Assembly (NCBI RefSeq): GCF_000022145.1
Contig: NC_011891.1
Coordinates: 868,001 to 932,000 of the forward strand
Length of the DNA stretch: 64,000 nucleotides
Reading direction: 5' to 3'
Origin: Anaeromyxobacter dehalogenans 2CP-1
Lineage (GTDB): Bacteria; Myxococcota; Myxococcia; Myxococcales; Anaeromyxobacteraceae
Below the pieces are notes generated by a model that saw nothing but the letters and a program-made list of their open reading frames with translations, did no database searches and was not told the DNA's origin. Below are positions 55,582-64,000 of the stretch, one piece after another (within the stretch, counting starts at the first letter, position 1; the number at the start of each line of letters is the position of its first letter). A program made the translations under genes and the position numbers.

Positions 55582-57438
55582 ATGTCCCCTCGCGAGCGAG
55601 CGCTCGGGCTCGCCCGGCTCCCCGCCCCGCCCCCCGGACCGGCCGATGCGGCCGAGGCCCGGCTGCGGGCGCTGCTCGACGACATCGGCGCGCTGGATCG
55701 CGAGCTGGAGGCGTGCTCGGCGGAGCTGGCGGCGTTCGCGCACCGCTGGGAGCGCGCGCTGGGCGACGCGTTCGCGGAGCTGGCGGCCGCGGAGCGGCTG
55801 GTGCGGACGCTCCAGGCGCTGGAGGACGGGCTCGCCGCGCTCGCCGAGCGGCTCCGCTCGGGCGCGCCGCCGGAGCGGCCGCGGCGCGATCGCCGGCGGG
55901 CCGCGCCGCCGCCCCCGGACGGCGACCCGTCGGACGCCGGCGGGCGCGCGCCGGCCGGCGCGGGCGAGGGCGGCGAGCTCGAGCCGCTCGAGGACGAGGC
56001 CGCCGCGCTGAAGCGGCTCTACCGGCGGCTGGCGCGGCTCCTCCACCCCGACCTCGCCCGCGACGCCGGCGAGGAGGCGCGGCGCTCCGGGCTCATGGCC
56101 CACGTGAACGCGGCCTACGCGCGGGGCGACCTCGCCGGCCTGCAGGTGATCGCGGAGCGGCTCGGCGCCGGCGAGGTGGTGGAGGGGATCGACGAGGCCG
56201 AGCGGCTCGCGCGCATCGAGCGGCGCATCGAGACGCTCCGGCGCATCGCCGCGTCCCTCGCGCGCGAGCGCGACCGGCTGCGCGCCAGCGACACCGAGCG
56301 GCTCCGCGCCGAGGCGGAGCGCCGGCGCGCCGCGGGCGGCGACCTGGTGGAGGAGACGCGCGCCGAGCTGGCCGCCGACGCGGAGGCGGCGCGGGCCGAC
56401 GCGCGGGCGCGCCTGTCGCGGGCGGCGGCCGCGGCGGCGGAGCTGTCGCGCGCGAGGAGGAAGGCCATGGACGGCATCGAGCGGCGGGGGCCCACCGGCG
56501 CGCGCCGCGCGTTCGACCCGCTGGGCGAGAGCGCGCTGGTGCGCCAGGGCGCGGCGCGGCTGGAGCGGCGGAGCGCGAGCGCGGAGGCGCGCGCGCTGGC
56601 GCGGGCGCTCGAGGACGCGGCGCGCGCGGCGCCGTGGGAGGTCGCCCTCACCTGCCTCGCGTTCTTCGCGGAGGAGGGCGGCCGGCGCGTGCCGGAGGCG
56701 ATGGCCACGGCCGCGGCGCTGGAGGCGCGCTGGGACGCGCTGCGCGCCGGGTGGCCCGGGGCGCCGGACCTGGGGCGGATGCTCGCGCGGCTCCCGAGGC
56801 ACCTCGTGGTCGGCGCGCGAGAGGGCGGGGGCGAGGTCCACGCCGGCGTGCAGCTCGCCGCGGCCGACCTCGCGGCGGGCGTCCGCATCGCGCTCGACCG
56901 GCCGGCGGTGGCGGAGGTGGCGCGGGCGGTGCTCGCCGCGCTCGGGCCGGAGGAGGCCTGCCCGCGCTGCCGGGCGCGCGGGCCGGCGCGCCACCTGTAC
57001 CGCACCCGCGGTCTCGACGCGCTGCACGGCATCGCCTGCGCCGCGTGCGGGGCGGTGCTGCGCAGCTACTGGCGGTACGGCGAGGTGGACGGGCTCGAGG
57101 CGCTCGCCCCGCACGCGCTCCGGCTCGGCCTGGTGGCGGAGGTCACCGCCGCGCTCGCCGGCACCGCCATCGGCTTCCAGCTCCTGCCCGCCGAGGCGGA
57201 GGCGCTCACCGCCGAGCGGCTGCGGCGTCGCTTCGCCGAGCTGTACCTGGGGCCGTGCGAGGTGGACCTCGCGCCAGCGGCGGTGCAGGTGCTGGGCGAC
57301 GGCGGGCCGCTCGGCAAGGGCGCGCGGGTCCGCGGGCGCGGTCCGCTCCGCCTCGCGGTCGCCGCGGGGGCGGGCACCACCGCGGAGGAGCTGCTCGAGC
57401 TGCTGCGCTCGCGGATCGAGCGCCGCTTCCGGCGCTGA
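55582..57438 (+). CDS. Coiled-coil protein with J-domain-like and zinc-ribbon segments
   Basis: Protein of 618 aa. N-terminal coiled coil to about 95, a Pro/Arg-rich linker, then ALKRLYRRLARLLHPDLARDAGEEARRSGLMAHVNAAYARGDLAGL (about 140-185), containing HPD and the helix pattern of DnaJ J-domains. A second long coiled coil follows. Near 455-490 CPRCRARGPARHL ... IACAACGAVLRSYW is a zinc ribbon. The mid- and C-terminal parts are not recognised. Could be a DnaK co-chaperone for a specific client; function unknown. Immediately after lgt. Confidence 0.6.
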   Translation: MSPRERALGLARLPAPPPGPADAAEARLRALLDDIGALDRELEACSAELAAFAHRWERALGDAFAELAAAERLVRTLQALEDGLAALAERLRSGAPPERPRRDRRRAAPPPPDGDPSDAGGRAPAGAGEGGELEPLEDEAAALKRLYRRLARLLHPDLARDAGEEARRSGLMAHVNAAYARGDLAGLQVIAERLGAGEVVEGIDEAERLARIERRIETLRRIAASLARERDRLRASDTERLRAEAERRRAAGGDLVEETRAELAADAEAARADARARLSRAAAAAAELSRARRKAMDGIERRGPTGARRAFDPLGESALVRQGAARLERRSASAEARALARALEDAARAAPWEVALTCLAFFAEEGGRRVPEAMATAAALEARWDALRAGWPGAPDLGRMLARLPRHLVVGAREGGGEVHAGVQLAAADLAAGVRIALDRPAVAEVARAVLAALGPEEACPRCRARGPARHLYRTRGLDALHGIACAACGAVLRSYWRYGEVDGLEALAPHALRLGLVAEVTAALAGTAIGFQLLPAEAEALTAERLRRRFAELYLGPCEVDLAPAAVQVLGDGGPLGKGARVRGRGPLRLAVAAGAGTTAEELLELLRSRIERRFRR

Positions 57439-57615
57439 CGGCGGAGGCGCGGCGCGGGCCTGCCGGCGCCGGGCTGCTGCCCCCAACGGACGCAGGGGCG
57501 GGTGGGCGGGTGCGGCCGGCAATTGCCCGACGGGGGGGCGGGCGGCCACGGCAGCGGCGGCGGGCATTGCTTACATCGGAGGGAGCGGGTGCGACCGCCC
57601 GCCGCGGAGGCTCCG

Positions 57616-58155
57616 ATGAAGACCTGCACCCTGTGCGCCTCGACCCTCGACGTCGGCGCGAGCGCCTGCCCGAACTGCGGGATCGCCGTGCCGCAGGCCC
57701 GGCGGCCGTCCCGGCTCGCGCGGACCGCGCGGGCGAGCGTGGTCGCGTTCGCCGGGCTGGCGGTGCTCGGGGCCCTCGCGCTGCCGGTGCTGGGGCGGGT
57801 GCGCGGCGGCGACTGCGAGCCGCACAGCTGGGCGGACTGGCACGTCGCCATGGCGCGGGCGTGCCTCACGCCCGACTACGTCTGCGAGAACATGACCTCG
57901 GCGAAGATGCTCGAGGACCCGCAGCTCGCGGCCGAGCTGCGCCACGCGCTGCGCGGTGGGCGCGGCGGAGCGATCGCGCACCTCGACGCGCTGGTGGCCC
58001 ACGTGCGCGAGGCCTACGGCTGCGCCTCGGCCGACTCCTCCCGCCCGGCGCCGGCGCTGGATCCGCCGGACCGGCGCCTCCCGCCGGGCCACCCGCCCGT
58101 CCCGGCGACGCCCGCGCCGCCCATCTTCCAGGCGCCCTCGTCGCTCACCATCTAG
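57616..58155 (+). CDS. Zinc-ribbon membrane protein of unknown function
   Basis: Protein of 179 aa. CTLCASTLDVGASACPNCG is an N-terminal CxxC-CxxC zinc ribbon, then one membrane helix (VVAFAGLAVLGALALPVLG), then a soluble region with four cysteines and HSWADWHVAMARACLTPDYVC, and a Pro-rich tail. ATG preceded by GGAGG. Possibly a sensor or assembly factor. Confidence 0.65.
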   Translation: MKTCTLCASTLDVGASACPNCGIAVPQARRPSRLARTARASVVAFAGLAVLGALALPVLGRVRGGDCEPHSWADWHVAMARACLTPDYVCENMTSAKMLEDPQLAAELRHALRGGRGGAIAHLDALVAHVREAYGCASADSSRPAPALDPPDRRLPPGHPPVPATPAPPIFQAPSSLTI

Positions 58156-58260
58156 CCCCCCACCGCCAGGACCTCCGCCCGGGCACAGGCGGGGCGGAGC
58201 AGGCCAGGCGACTGCCGCGCCGGCGGCCGGGATGCTAGAACGGCCGGTGTGGGGGATCCC

Positions 58261-58629
58261 GTGAACGGTCGCAGCATCCTGCTCGTCGAGGACGACGACG
58301 CCATCCGCGAGAGCGTGGCCGAGTGCCTCGACGCGGAGGGCTACGCCGTCGCGACGGTGGAGAACGGCGTGGCGGGCCTGGAGTGGCTGCGCCGGTCCGG
58401 GCGGCCGGACCTCGTCGTGCTCGACCTCGTCATGCCGGTGATGAACGGCGCCCAGTTCCTGGAGGCCGTCCGCGGCGACCCTTCGCTGCGCGACCTGCCG
58501 GTGGTGCTCATGACCGCCGCGCTGCCCTCGGCGCAGCTCCCGGTGCCGGTGGCGGACGGCTACCTCACGAAGCCGTTCGAGCTGGACCAGCTCCTCGAGA
58601 CGGTGGCCCGGCACGCGCGGCGCCGGTGA
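58261..58629 (+). CDS. Single-domain response regulator
   Basis: Protein of about 122 aa, receiver only. VEDDDAIRESV, the phosphoacceptor Asp in VVLDLVMPVMNG (about 53), the Thr in VLMTAA and Lys in LTKPFELDQLLE are all present. No output domain, so it probably acts in a phosphorelay. GTG at 58249 is an alternative start; GGGGGA precedes 58261. Confidence 0.9.
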   Translation: MNGRSILLVEDDDAIRESVAECLDAEGYAVATVENGVAGLEWLRRSGRPDLVVLDLVMPVMNGAQFLEAVRGDPSLRDLPVVLMTAALPSAQLPVPVADGYLTKPFELDQLLETVARHARRR

Positions 58630-58672
58630 CCGGGTCCTTGTCGTGGCCGCAGGGCCGGGGTAGACCGGCCCG

Positions 58673-59692
58673 GTGAACGTCCTCGTGACCGGCGGTACGG
58701 GCCTGGTGGGCGGCGCGGTGGCGCGCGCCCTGCTCGCGCGCGGGCACTCGGTGCGGCTGTACGCCCGCGCCTCCAGCGACGCCGCCGCGCTGGAGGCGGC
58801 CGGCGCGGAGGTGGCGCGCGGCGAGCTGGACGACCGGCCGGCGCTGCGCGCGGCGCTGGCGGGCCGCGACGCGGTGGTCCACTCGGCGGGCGTGGTGGGC
58901 TTCGGGCCGGGGCTGGAGGCGGCGCTCGAGGCGGTCAACGTGCGCGCCGTCGAGGCGGTGCTGGGCGCCGCGCTGGACGCGGGGGTGTCGCGCGCCGTGC
59001 TCACCTCGTCCACGGCGGTCATGGGCGGCACCGCCGCGCCGGAGGTGGCCGACGAGGCCAGCGCCGGCAACGCCGAGGCGCTCGGGATGCCCTACTTCGT
59101 CTCGAAGCTCCGGGGTGAGCGGGCCGCGCGGGCGCTCGCCGCGCGCGGCCTGGCGCTGGTGGTGGTCCGCCCGGCGTACGTGCTCGGGCCGGGCGACGTC
59201 CACGGCTCGTCGGCGTCGATCCTGCTCGCGTTCGCGCAGCGCCGCATCCCCGCGTACGTGGAGGGCGGCGCGTCCTTCTGCGACGTGCGCGACGTGGCGG
59301 AGGGGCACGTGGCCGCCCTGGAGCGCGGGCGCCCCGGCGAGGCGTACGTGCTCGCCGGCCACAACCTGGCCATGTCGGAGATGATCCGGCGCGCCTGCGC
59401 CATCGCCGGCGTCCCGCCCCCGCCGCGCGTGCCGGTGCCGCTGGCGCTCGGGTTCGCCGCGGTGCAGGAGCTGGCGGCGCGCGCGGCCGGCCGGCGGCCG
59501 CGGACGAGCCGCGGCCTGGTCCGCGCCAGCGCGCTGTACACGTTCGCGTCCTCGGCGAAGGCGGAGCGCGAGCTCGGCTACCGCGTCCGACCGTTCGAGG
59601 AGATGGTCCGCGACACCTACCGCTGGGCCATCGCCACCGGCCGCCTGCGGCCGGACACGCCCGAGCTGAAGGCGCTGAACGACGGCCCGTGA
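58673..59692 (+). CDS. NAD-dependent epimerase/dehydratase (SDR, dihydroflavonol-reductase-like)
   Basis: Protein of 339 aa, extended SDR. NVLVTGGTGLVGGAVARAL binds NAD(P); the catalytic Tyr-Lys is in PYFVSKLRGE near 142-146, and RPAYVLGPGD follows. The C-terminal part resembles 3-beta-HSD/flavonol reductase enzymes. Substrate unknown. The GTG start directly follows the receiver gene on the same strand, 43 nt apart. Confidence 0.88.
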   Translation: MNVLVTGGTGLVGGAVARALLARGHSVRLYARASSDAAALEAAGAEVARGELDDRPALRAALAGRDAVVHSAGVVGFGPGLEAALEAVNVRAVEAVLGAALDAGVSRAVLTSSTAVMGGTAAPEVADEASAGNAEALGMPYFVSKLRGERAARALAARGLALVVVRPAYVLGPGDVHGSSASILLAFAQRRIPAYVEGGASFCDVRDVAEGHVAALERGRPGEAYVLAGHNLAMSEMIRRACAIAGVPPPPRVPVPLALGFAAVQELAARAAGRRPRTSRGLVRASALYTFASSAKAERELGYRVRPFEEMVRDTYRWAIATGRLRPDTPELKALNDGP

Positions 59693-59747
59693 GCCGCGAA
59701 CACCTTCGGGTCGCGGGTCACGTCCTCCGCTGCTCCGCTGGCGCGGG

Positions 59748-61100
59748 TCACGCCTCCGGCCCGGCCGCGCCGTTCTCCTCGCTCGCGCCCGCGCCGGCCT
59801 CGCCGGGCGGCGGCGGCACGAGCCGCACCCGCCGCACCACCCGCGGCGTGGCCTCCACCACCTCGGCCTCGGTGCCGTCCGCGAGCCGGAGGCGCGCGCC
59901 GCGCTCCGGCATCGCCCCGGCCACCGCGATGACCAGGCCGGCCACCGTGGTGTACCCCTCGCCCTCGGGCAGGTCGATGTGGAGGGCGCGGTTCACCTCG
60001 CGGATGGGCGCGTCGCCGCGCACCACCGCGGCGCCGCCGGGCTCGACCTCGAACAGCGGCTGCGGCTCCTCGGCCTCGCCCAGGATGTCGCCGACCAGCT
60101 CCTCGACCAGGTCCTCCAGCGTGAGGATCCCGGCCATGCCGCCGTGCTCGTCCACCACCACCGCGATCTGCGAGCGCCGCCGCTGCATGTCGCGGAGCAC
60201 GTGCACCGCCTTGGCGCCCTCGGGCACGAAGTGCACCGGCCGCACCAGGTCGGCGAGCACGATGAGCTCGCGCTCCCAGGCCATGGCGGCGAGGTCCTTC
60301 GCCATCACGTAGCCGATCACGTCGTCGAGCGTGCCGTCGTACACCGGCATGCGCGCGCGGCCCTCCTCGAGCAGCAGCCGCTTCAGCTCCTGCTGGTCCG
60401 CGTCGGCGGGCAGCGCCTTCACCCGGCTGCGCGGGACCATCACGTCGCCGGCGGTGAGGTCGCGGAACGCGAGCGCGCGCGAGGCGATCTCCGCGGTGGG
60501 CGCATCGAGCGCGCCGGCGCGGCCGGCCTCGTCCACGAGCTGCTCCAGCTCCTCCGCGGACAGCCGCGCCTCGGCGAACGTGGTGCGGTCGCCGAACGGG
60601 CGCAGCAGCAGGTTGGACGAGGCCGTCAGCAGCCACACGACCGGGCGGACCAGGTGGGAGAGACCGAGCAGCGGCCGGCCCACCAGGAGCGCGTAGCGCT
60701 CGGGGGCGCGGAGCGCGAGCGACTTCGGCACCAGCTCGCCCAGCACCAGCGACAGGAAGGACACGAGCGCGACCACGAGCGCCAGCGAGAGCTGGTGCGC
60801 GTACGGCGCGAGCGGCGGGATCCGCTCGAGGACCGGGGCGAGGCGGCCGGCGATCGACGCGCCGCCGAACGCCGCGGCGCTGGCGCCGATGACGGTGATG
60901 CCGACCTGGACCGTGGCGAGGAAGCGCTCGGGGGCGTCGCGCAGCCGGAGCACCGCGCCGGCGGCGGCGCGCCCCTGCTCGACCAGCTGGGCGAGCCGCG
61001 TCTTGCGCATCGCGATGACCGCGATCTCCGCGCCGGCGAACACGCCGTTCGCGACCACCAGGGCCAGGACGATCAGGAGCTCGACGGCCGTGTCGTACAG
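59748..61100 (-). CDS. CNNM/CorC-type (HlyC) transporter-like protein with CBS pair
   Basis: Protein of about 450 aa. An N-terminal membrane domain (ELLIVLALVVANGVFAGAEIAVIAMRKTRLAQLVEQG) is DUF21/CNNM; AGDVMVPRSRVKALPADA, RMPVYDGTLDDVIGYVMAKD and QIAVVVDEHGGMAGILTLEDLVEELVGDI are the CBS pair, followed by a CorC/HlyC transporter-associated domain. It likely exports Mg2+ or Co2+. No ATG/GTG/TTG start precedes the conserved region within a good distance; GGGAGGGAG lies 6 nt before a CTG (61098-61100), so a CTG start is proposed. Confidence 0.85.
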   Translation of the reverse strand: MYDTAVELLIVLALVVANGVFAGAEIAVIAMRKTRLAQLVEQGRAAAGAVLRLRDAPERFLATVQVGITVIGASAAAFGGASIAGRLAPVLERIPPLAPYAHQLSLALVVALVSFLSLVLGELVPKSLALRAPERYALLVGRPLLGLSHLVRPVVWLLTASSNLLLRPFGDRTTFAEARLSAEELEQLVDEAGRAGALDAPTAEIASRALAFRDLTAGDVMVPRSRVKALPADADQQELKRLLLEEGRARMPVYDGTLDDVIGYVMAKDLAAMAWERELIVLADLVRPVHFVPEGAKAVHVLRDMQRRRSQIAVVVDEHGGMAGILTLEDLVEELVGDILGEAEEPQPLFEVEPGGAAVVRGDAPIREVNRALHIDLPEGEGYTTVAGLVIAVAGAMPERGARLRLADGTEAEVVEATPRVVRRVRLVPPPPGEAGAGASEENGAAGPEA

Positions 61101-61290
61101 GTGGCGCTCCCTCCCCGGATGGCCGCGGCCCCGGGGACGCCGCCGCTCGCGTGCGTGGCCGCGCCTGCGCGCAGCCGCGCACGCGGCAGGGGTCCGCCCG
61201 GGCGGGGACTCCCGGCGTGCGAAGGAGAGGTTTACCTGAAACGCTCCCGCAGCGCCGCTGCCCCGTGTGCCCGAGGCTCGGGAGGGACCC

Positions 61291-62421
61291 ATGTTCGTCG
61301 ATGCGCAGGCGCTCCCCGCGCCGGATCCGCGGGCCTTCCCGTCATGGGGCGGTCCCGCCGAGCGGCTCCGCTTCCTCCTCGCGTACGCCGTGCTCGCGCC
61401 GTCGCGCCACAACACGCAGCCGTGGTGGTTCGAGGTGCGCGGCGGCGAGGTCGGCATCCACGCCGACGGCGCGCGCGCGCTGCCGGAGGTGGATCCGGAC
61501 GGCCGCGAGCTGGTGATGGCCTGCGGCGCGGCGCTCGCGAACCTGCGGCTCGCCGCGGCGCACTTCGGCCACGCCACCTCGGCGGAGATCATCGGCACGC
61601 ACCGGCGCGACGGGCTGGTGGCCCGCGTGCGCCTGGAGGAGCAGCGGGCGCTGTCGCCGGAGGACGAGGAGCTGTTCCAGGCCATCCCGCGCCGCCGCAC
61701 CAACCGGCTGCCGCTCGACGGGCGCGAGCCGCCGGAGGGGCTGGTCACGCGGCTGCTGCGCGAGGCGCGCGGGGAGGGGGCCTGGCTGCGGCCGGTGGAG
61801 GCGCACCAGCGCCGCGCGGTGGCCGAGCTGGTGGCGGAGGGGGATCGCCGCCAGTGGACCAACCCGCGCTTCCGCGCCGAGCTGGCCGGCTGGATCCACC
61901 CGAGCGGCAACGGCCGCCGCGACGGGATGCCGGCGTACGCGGTGGGCATGAGCGACGCCGCCGCCCGCCTGCAGCCGCTGGTGGCCCGGCTCTCCAACCC
62001 GGCCCGCGCCGAGGCCGAGCGCGACCGGCGCCGCGCGCTCGCCTCGAAGTCGCTGCTCGTGCTCTCCACCGCGCACGACGGCCTCGCCGAGTGGATGGTC
62101 GCCGGGATCGCGCTCCAGCGCATCCTGCTGCGCGCCACCGCGGCGGGCCTCACCGCCGCCTTCTTCAACCAGCCGATCGAGCAGGACGCGCTGCGCGGGC
62201 CGCTCCGCGAGGCGGTGGGCGATCCGGGCATGCCGCAGCTCCTGCTGCGGCTCGGCTACGGGCCGGAGGTGCGGCCCACGCCGCGCCGGAGCGTGGACGA
62301 GGTGCTGCGGCGCCTCGACGCCGCCGCGCGCCCGGCGCCGCTCGTGCTCCGTCGCGCGCCGCCCATGTCACCGATGGTGGATCCGGCGGCGGCCGCGATC
62401 GCTCCGGGGCCTCCGGCGTAG
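61291..62421 (+). CDS. Acg-family FMN-binding nitroreductase
   Basis: Protein of 376 aa with two nitroreductase-like halves. LLAYAVLAPSRHNTQPWWFEV is the FMN-contact motif; IPRRRTNRLPLDGREPP and SKSLLVLSTAHDGLAEWMVAG are typical for Acg. In mycobacteria Acg binds FMN and is thought to sequester it rather than reduce substrates. ATG at 61291 has GGGAGGGA upstream; an in-frame GTG at 61267 is less likely. Monocistronic with its own terminator. Confidence 0.85.
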   Translation: MFVDAQALPAPDPRAFPSWGGPAERLRFLLAYAVLAPSRHNTQPWWFEVRGGEVGIHADGARALPEVDPDGRELVMACGAALANLRLAAAHFGHATSAEIIGTHRRDGLVARVRLEEQRALSPEDEELFQAIPRRRTNRLPLDGREPPEGLVTRLLREARGEGAWLRPVEAHQRRAVAELVAEGDRRQWTNPRFRAELAGWIHPSGNGRRDGMPAYAVGMSDAAARLQPLVARLSNPARAEAERDRRRALASKSLLVLSTAHDGLAEWMVAGIALQRILLRATAAGLTAAFFNQPIEQDALRGPLREAVGDPGMPQLLLRLGYGPEVRPTPRRSVDEVLRRLDAAARPAPLVLRRAPPMSPMVDPAAAAIAPGPPA

Positions 62422-62463
62422 CAGGGCTGGCGGCGGGCGGGCCGCGCGGGTGCGTCCGCCGCT

Positions 62464-62509
62464 CCCCCTCCTCCCGCACCAGGGAGCGGGAGGAGGGGGT
62501 CTTTCCTCT
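62464..62509 (+). terminator. Rho-independent terminator
   Basis: CCCCCTCCTCCCGC (62464-62477) pairs perfectly with GCGGGAGGAGGGGG (62486-62499), followed by TCTTTCCTCT. 14 bp stem, 8-nt loop, U-rich tail, 43 nt after the Acg-like gene. It ends at the stop codon of the convergent methyltransferase. Confidence 0.88.
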
Positions 62510-63670
62510 TCAGTCCCGGCCTCGGCCCCGGCGCAGCCGGTGGAGCCGCGTCACCTCGGCGGCGCGCGCCGCGTGCAGCGGGTCGGCGCGGTCGCGCGAG
62601 CGCGGGTGTGCCGGGCGCGCCTCGCGGACGTCCACCCCCTCGAGCCCGGCCGCGCGCGCCAGCCGCTCGACCTCGCCCGGCGGGCGGAGCCCGAGCCGCT
62701 CGGCCAGGTCGGAGAGGACGATCCACGCCTCGCCGCCGGGGGCGAGGTGCGCCGGGAGCCCGCGCACCAGCCGCTCGAGGAACGCGCCGCCCGGATCGTA
62801 GACCGCCCGCTCGAGCGGGCCGCGCGCCGGGCCCGGGATCCAGGGCGGGTTGCACACGATCACGTCCGCCAGGCCCTCCGGGAACAGGTCCGCCTCCACC
62901 ACCTCGACCTGTCCGGCCAGCCCGAGCCGGGCCGCGTTCTCCCGGGCGCAGGCCACCGCGCGCGGCTCGAGGTCGGTGGCGATCACCCGGGCGCCCGCCC
63001 GGGCCAGCACCAGCGCGAGCACCCCGGTGCCGGTCCCGACGTCGAAGGCGCGCTTGCCGTCCAGCGGCCGCTCCTTGGCCGCGGCGCCGACCAGGTCCAC
63101 GTACTCGCCCCGGATGGGTGCGTACACTCCGTGAAACGGGTGCACCCGCGCCCCGAGCGCCGGGACCTCCACCCCGCGCCGCCGCCACTCGTGCGCGGCG
63201 ACCAGCCCGAGCAGCTCCCGCAGCGGCAGCAGCGCGGGCCCGTCCGGCGGCGGCCCCAGTCCCTCGGCGCAGGCCGCCGCCACGTCCGGCGCGCGCCGCA
63301 GGGCGATCCGCCACCCGGGCTCGACCGGCACGAGCAGCCGGGCCAGCACCTCGTGCTCGAGCCGCATCCGCTCCCGCTCCGCGCGGAAGGCCGCCCCCAG
63401 GCCTGCGCCCCTGGGCGCAGGGTGCTCGAGGCGCCGGCCCATGGCCGCGAGGAGCTGGCGGGCGTTGTGGTAGTCGCCGGCGTAGACCAGCCCCTCGCCG
63501 CGCCGCGCCCGGGCCAGCGCCTCGCCGGCGCGGGTGGCGTCGCCGGCCGGGCCGAGGCGGGCCGGCGGGGGCGCCGAGCCGGACGCCCAGCGCGCCCTGT
63601 GCTCCCCGGTGGCATCCCGCCACACCAGCTCCCGGGGCGGCGTCCCGGCGGTCGGTTCGGTGCGCGTCAT
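62510..63670 (-). CDS. Class I SAM-dependent methyltransferase (PrmC/RsmC-like)
   Basis: Protein of 386 aa. FDVGTGTGVLALVLARAGARVIATDLEPRAV (about 213-243) binds SAM and VIVCNPPWIPG (about 274-284) is the NPPY/W active motif of N-methyltransferases on Gln, Asn or bases. The N-terminal 190 residues are an Arg/Ala-rich helical domain without recognised family; HPFHGVYAPIRGEYVDL bridges the two. The substrate could be rRNA or a protein. Convergent with the Acg-like gene. Confidence 0.82.
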   Translation of the reverse strand: MTRTEPTAGTPPRELVWRDATGEHRARWASGSAPPPARLGPAGDATRAGEALARARRGEGLVYAGDYHNARQLLAAMGRRLEHPAPRGAGLGAAFRAERERMRLEHEVLARLLVPVEPGWRIALRRAPDVAAACAEGLGPPPDGPALLPLRELLGLVAAHEWRRRGVEVPALGARVHPFHGVYAPIRGEYVDLVGAAAKERPLDGKRAFDVGTGTGVLALVLARAGARVIATDLEPRAVACARENAARLGLAGQVEVVEADLFPEGLADVIVCNPPWIPGPARGPLERAVYDPGGAFLERLVRGLPAHLAPGGEAWIVLSDLAERLGLRPPGEVERLARAAGLEGVDVREARPAHPRSRDRADPLHAARAAEVTRLHRLRRGRGRD

Positions 63671-63728
63671 CGGATCGCGTGCGGTTGAGCGGCCAGGCGG
63701 GGGGTGTCTGGATTAAGAAGAGCGCGCC

Positions 63729-64000
63729 ATGTCATCGCCGCCGGAACCCCAGGCGCTGCCCAGCGCGCCCAGCCTCTCCTTCGCCGAAGACCTCTACTAC
63801 GCGTGGCTCGCCGATCCCAGGTCGGTGGACGGATCCTGGCGCACGTATTTCGAGGGCTTGCCCGCCGCGCCGGGCGCCGCCCCCGCGCCCGCGTCCTTCC
63901 CCCGGCGCCGGCCGGATGGCGCCGCCGGCCCGCAGCCCTCGGCGGGCGCGGGCGGCGACGCGGCCTTCCAGGCGAAGGTGGACCGGCTGGTGCAGGCGTA
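63729..64000 (+). CDS. sucA: 2-oxoglutarate dehydrogenase E1 component, N-terminal part
   Basis: Ninety codons reach the window end. SFAEDLYYAWLADPRSVDGSWRTYFEGLP (about 17-45) is the conserved N-terminal segment of SucA/OdhA, which binds the E2 core. It then enters a Pro/Ala linker. The rest of the thiamine-dependent enzyme lies outside the window. No strong RBS; ATG follows AAGAAGAGCGCG. Confidence 0.92.
   Translation, partial: MSSPPEPQALPSAPSLSFAEDLYYAWLADPRSVDGSWRTYFEGLPAAPGAAPAPASFPRRRPDGAAGPQPSAGAGGDAAFQAKVDRLVQA

Overview
The window is about 70 percent GC with dense, often overlapping genes, GTG starts and strong third-position G/C bias. Gene content (two-component parts, an EAL protein, HNH protein, LysM/M23 lipoprotein, proline-rich secreted protein, rubrerythrin with a CCG-domain Fe-S protein and DUF3501) suggests a deltaproteobacterium/Myxococcota, most like Anaeromyxobacter. 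That assignment is inference from gene content; no 16S rRNA or tRNA gene is visible.

Layout. 1-6.8 kb: end of an NlpC/P60 lipoprotein, secA, an Omp85-like barrel, a HhH-GPD glycosylase, a lone AsnC-type ligand-binding domain and a hotdog thioesterase. 6.9-15.6 kb: a complete type I-E CRISPR operon in the canonical order cas3-cse1-cse2-cas7-cas5-cas6e-cas1-cas2, with translational overlaps at most junctions. 15.7-25.4 kb: its array, on a strict 61-nt period. It has 48 repeats, then a 2,104-bp IS21-family element with a 5-bp target duplication (CGAGG), then 62 more repeats, then a decayed 800-bp relative of the same IS in the opposite orientation, and finally two degenerate repeats still in the 61-nt register. 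All 110 main spacers are 32 nt and three are duplicated. Only the first 48 repeats remain directly downstream of the leader.

25.6-27.1 kb: a carboxymuconolactone-decarboxylase-like gene overlapping an ECF41-type sigma factor, with a matching candidate ECF41 promoter upstream. 27.2-30.5 kb: a small Cys protein, an HNH endonuclease-like protein, a secreted proline-rich protein and a broken dehydrogenase. 30.7-45.8 kb: housekeeping and envelope genes, including AI-2E-type permease, flavin reductase, GT2, MBL hydrolase, apt, LysM/M23-surE, marR facing a GAF histidine kinase, ybaK, polyferredoxin, rarD, usp, a DHOD-like enzyme and dgkA. This block is bracketed by two inverted copies (161 bp, 2 mismatches) of a palindromic MITE-like element. 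Each copy is flanked by TGA trinucleotides, and one of these is in each case the stop codon of the adjacent gene.

45.8-64 kb: rubrerythrin, Fe-S/CCG protein and DUF3501 as a putative redox-stress cluster; exonuclease, EAL and cNMP/CBS/DUF294 genes; a CysC-like kinase overlapping an APH-fold phosphotransferase; lgt; a J-domain-like coiled-coil protein; a receiver domain; an epimerase; a CNNM/CorC transporter-like protein; an Acg nitroreductase; a methyltransferase; and the start of sucA.

The items most worth a second look are the stop-codon MITE pair, the IS-split CRISPR array with its in-register decayed tail and non-collinear duplicate spacers, and the ECF41 module with its own promoter.
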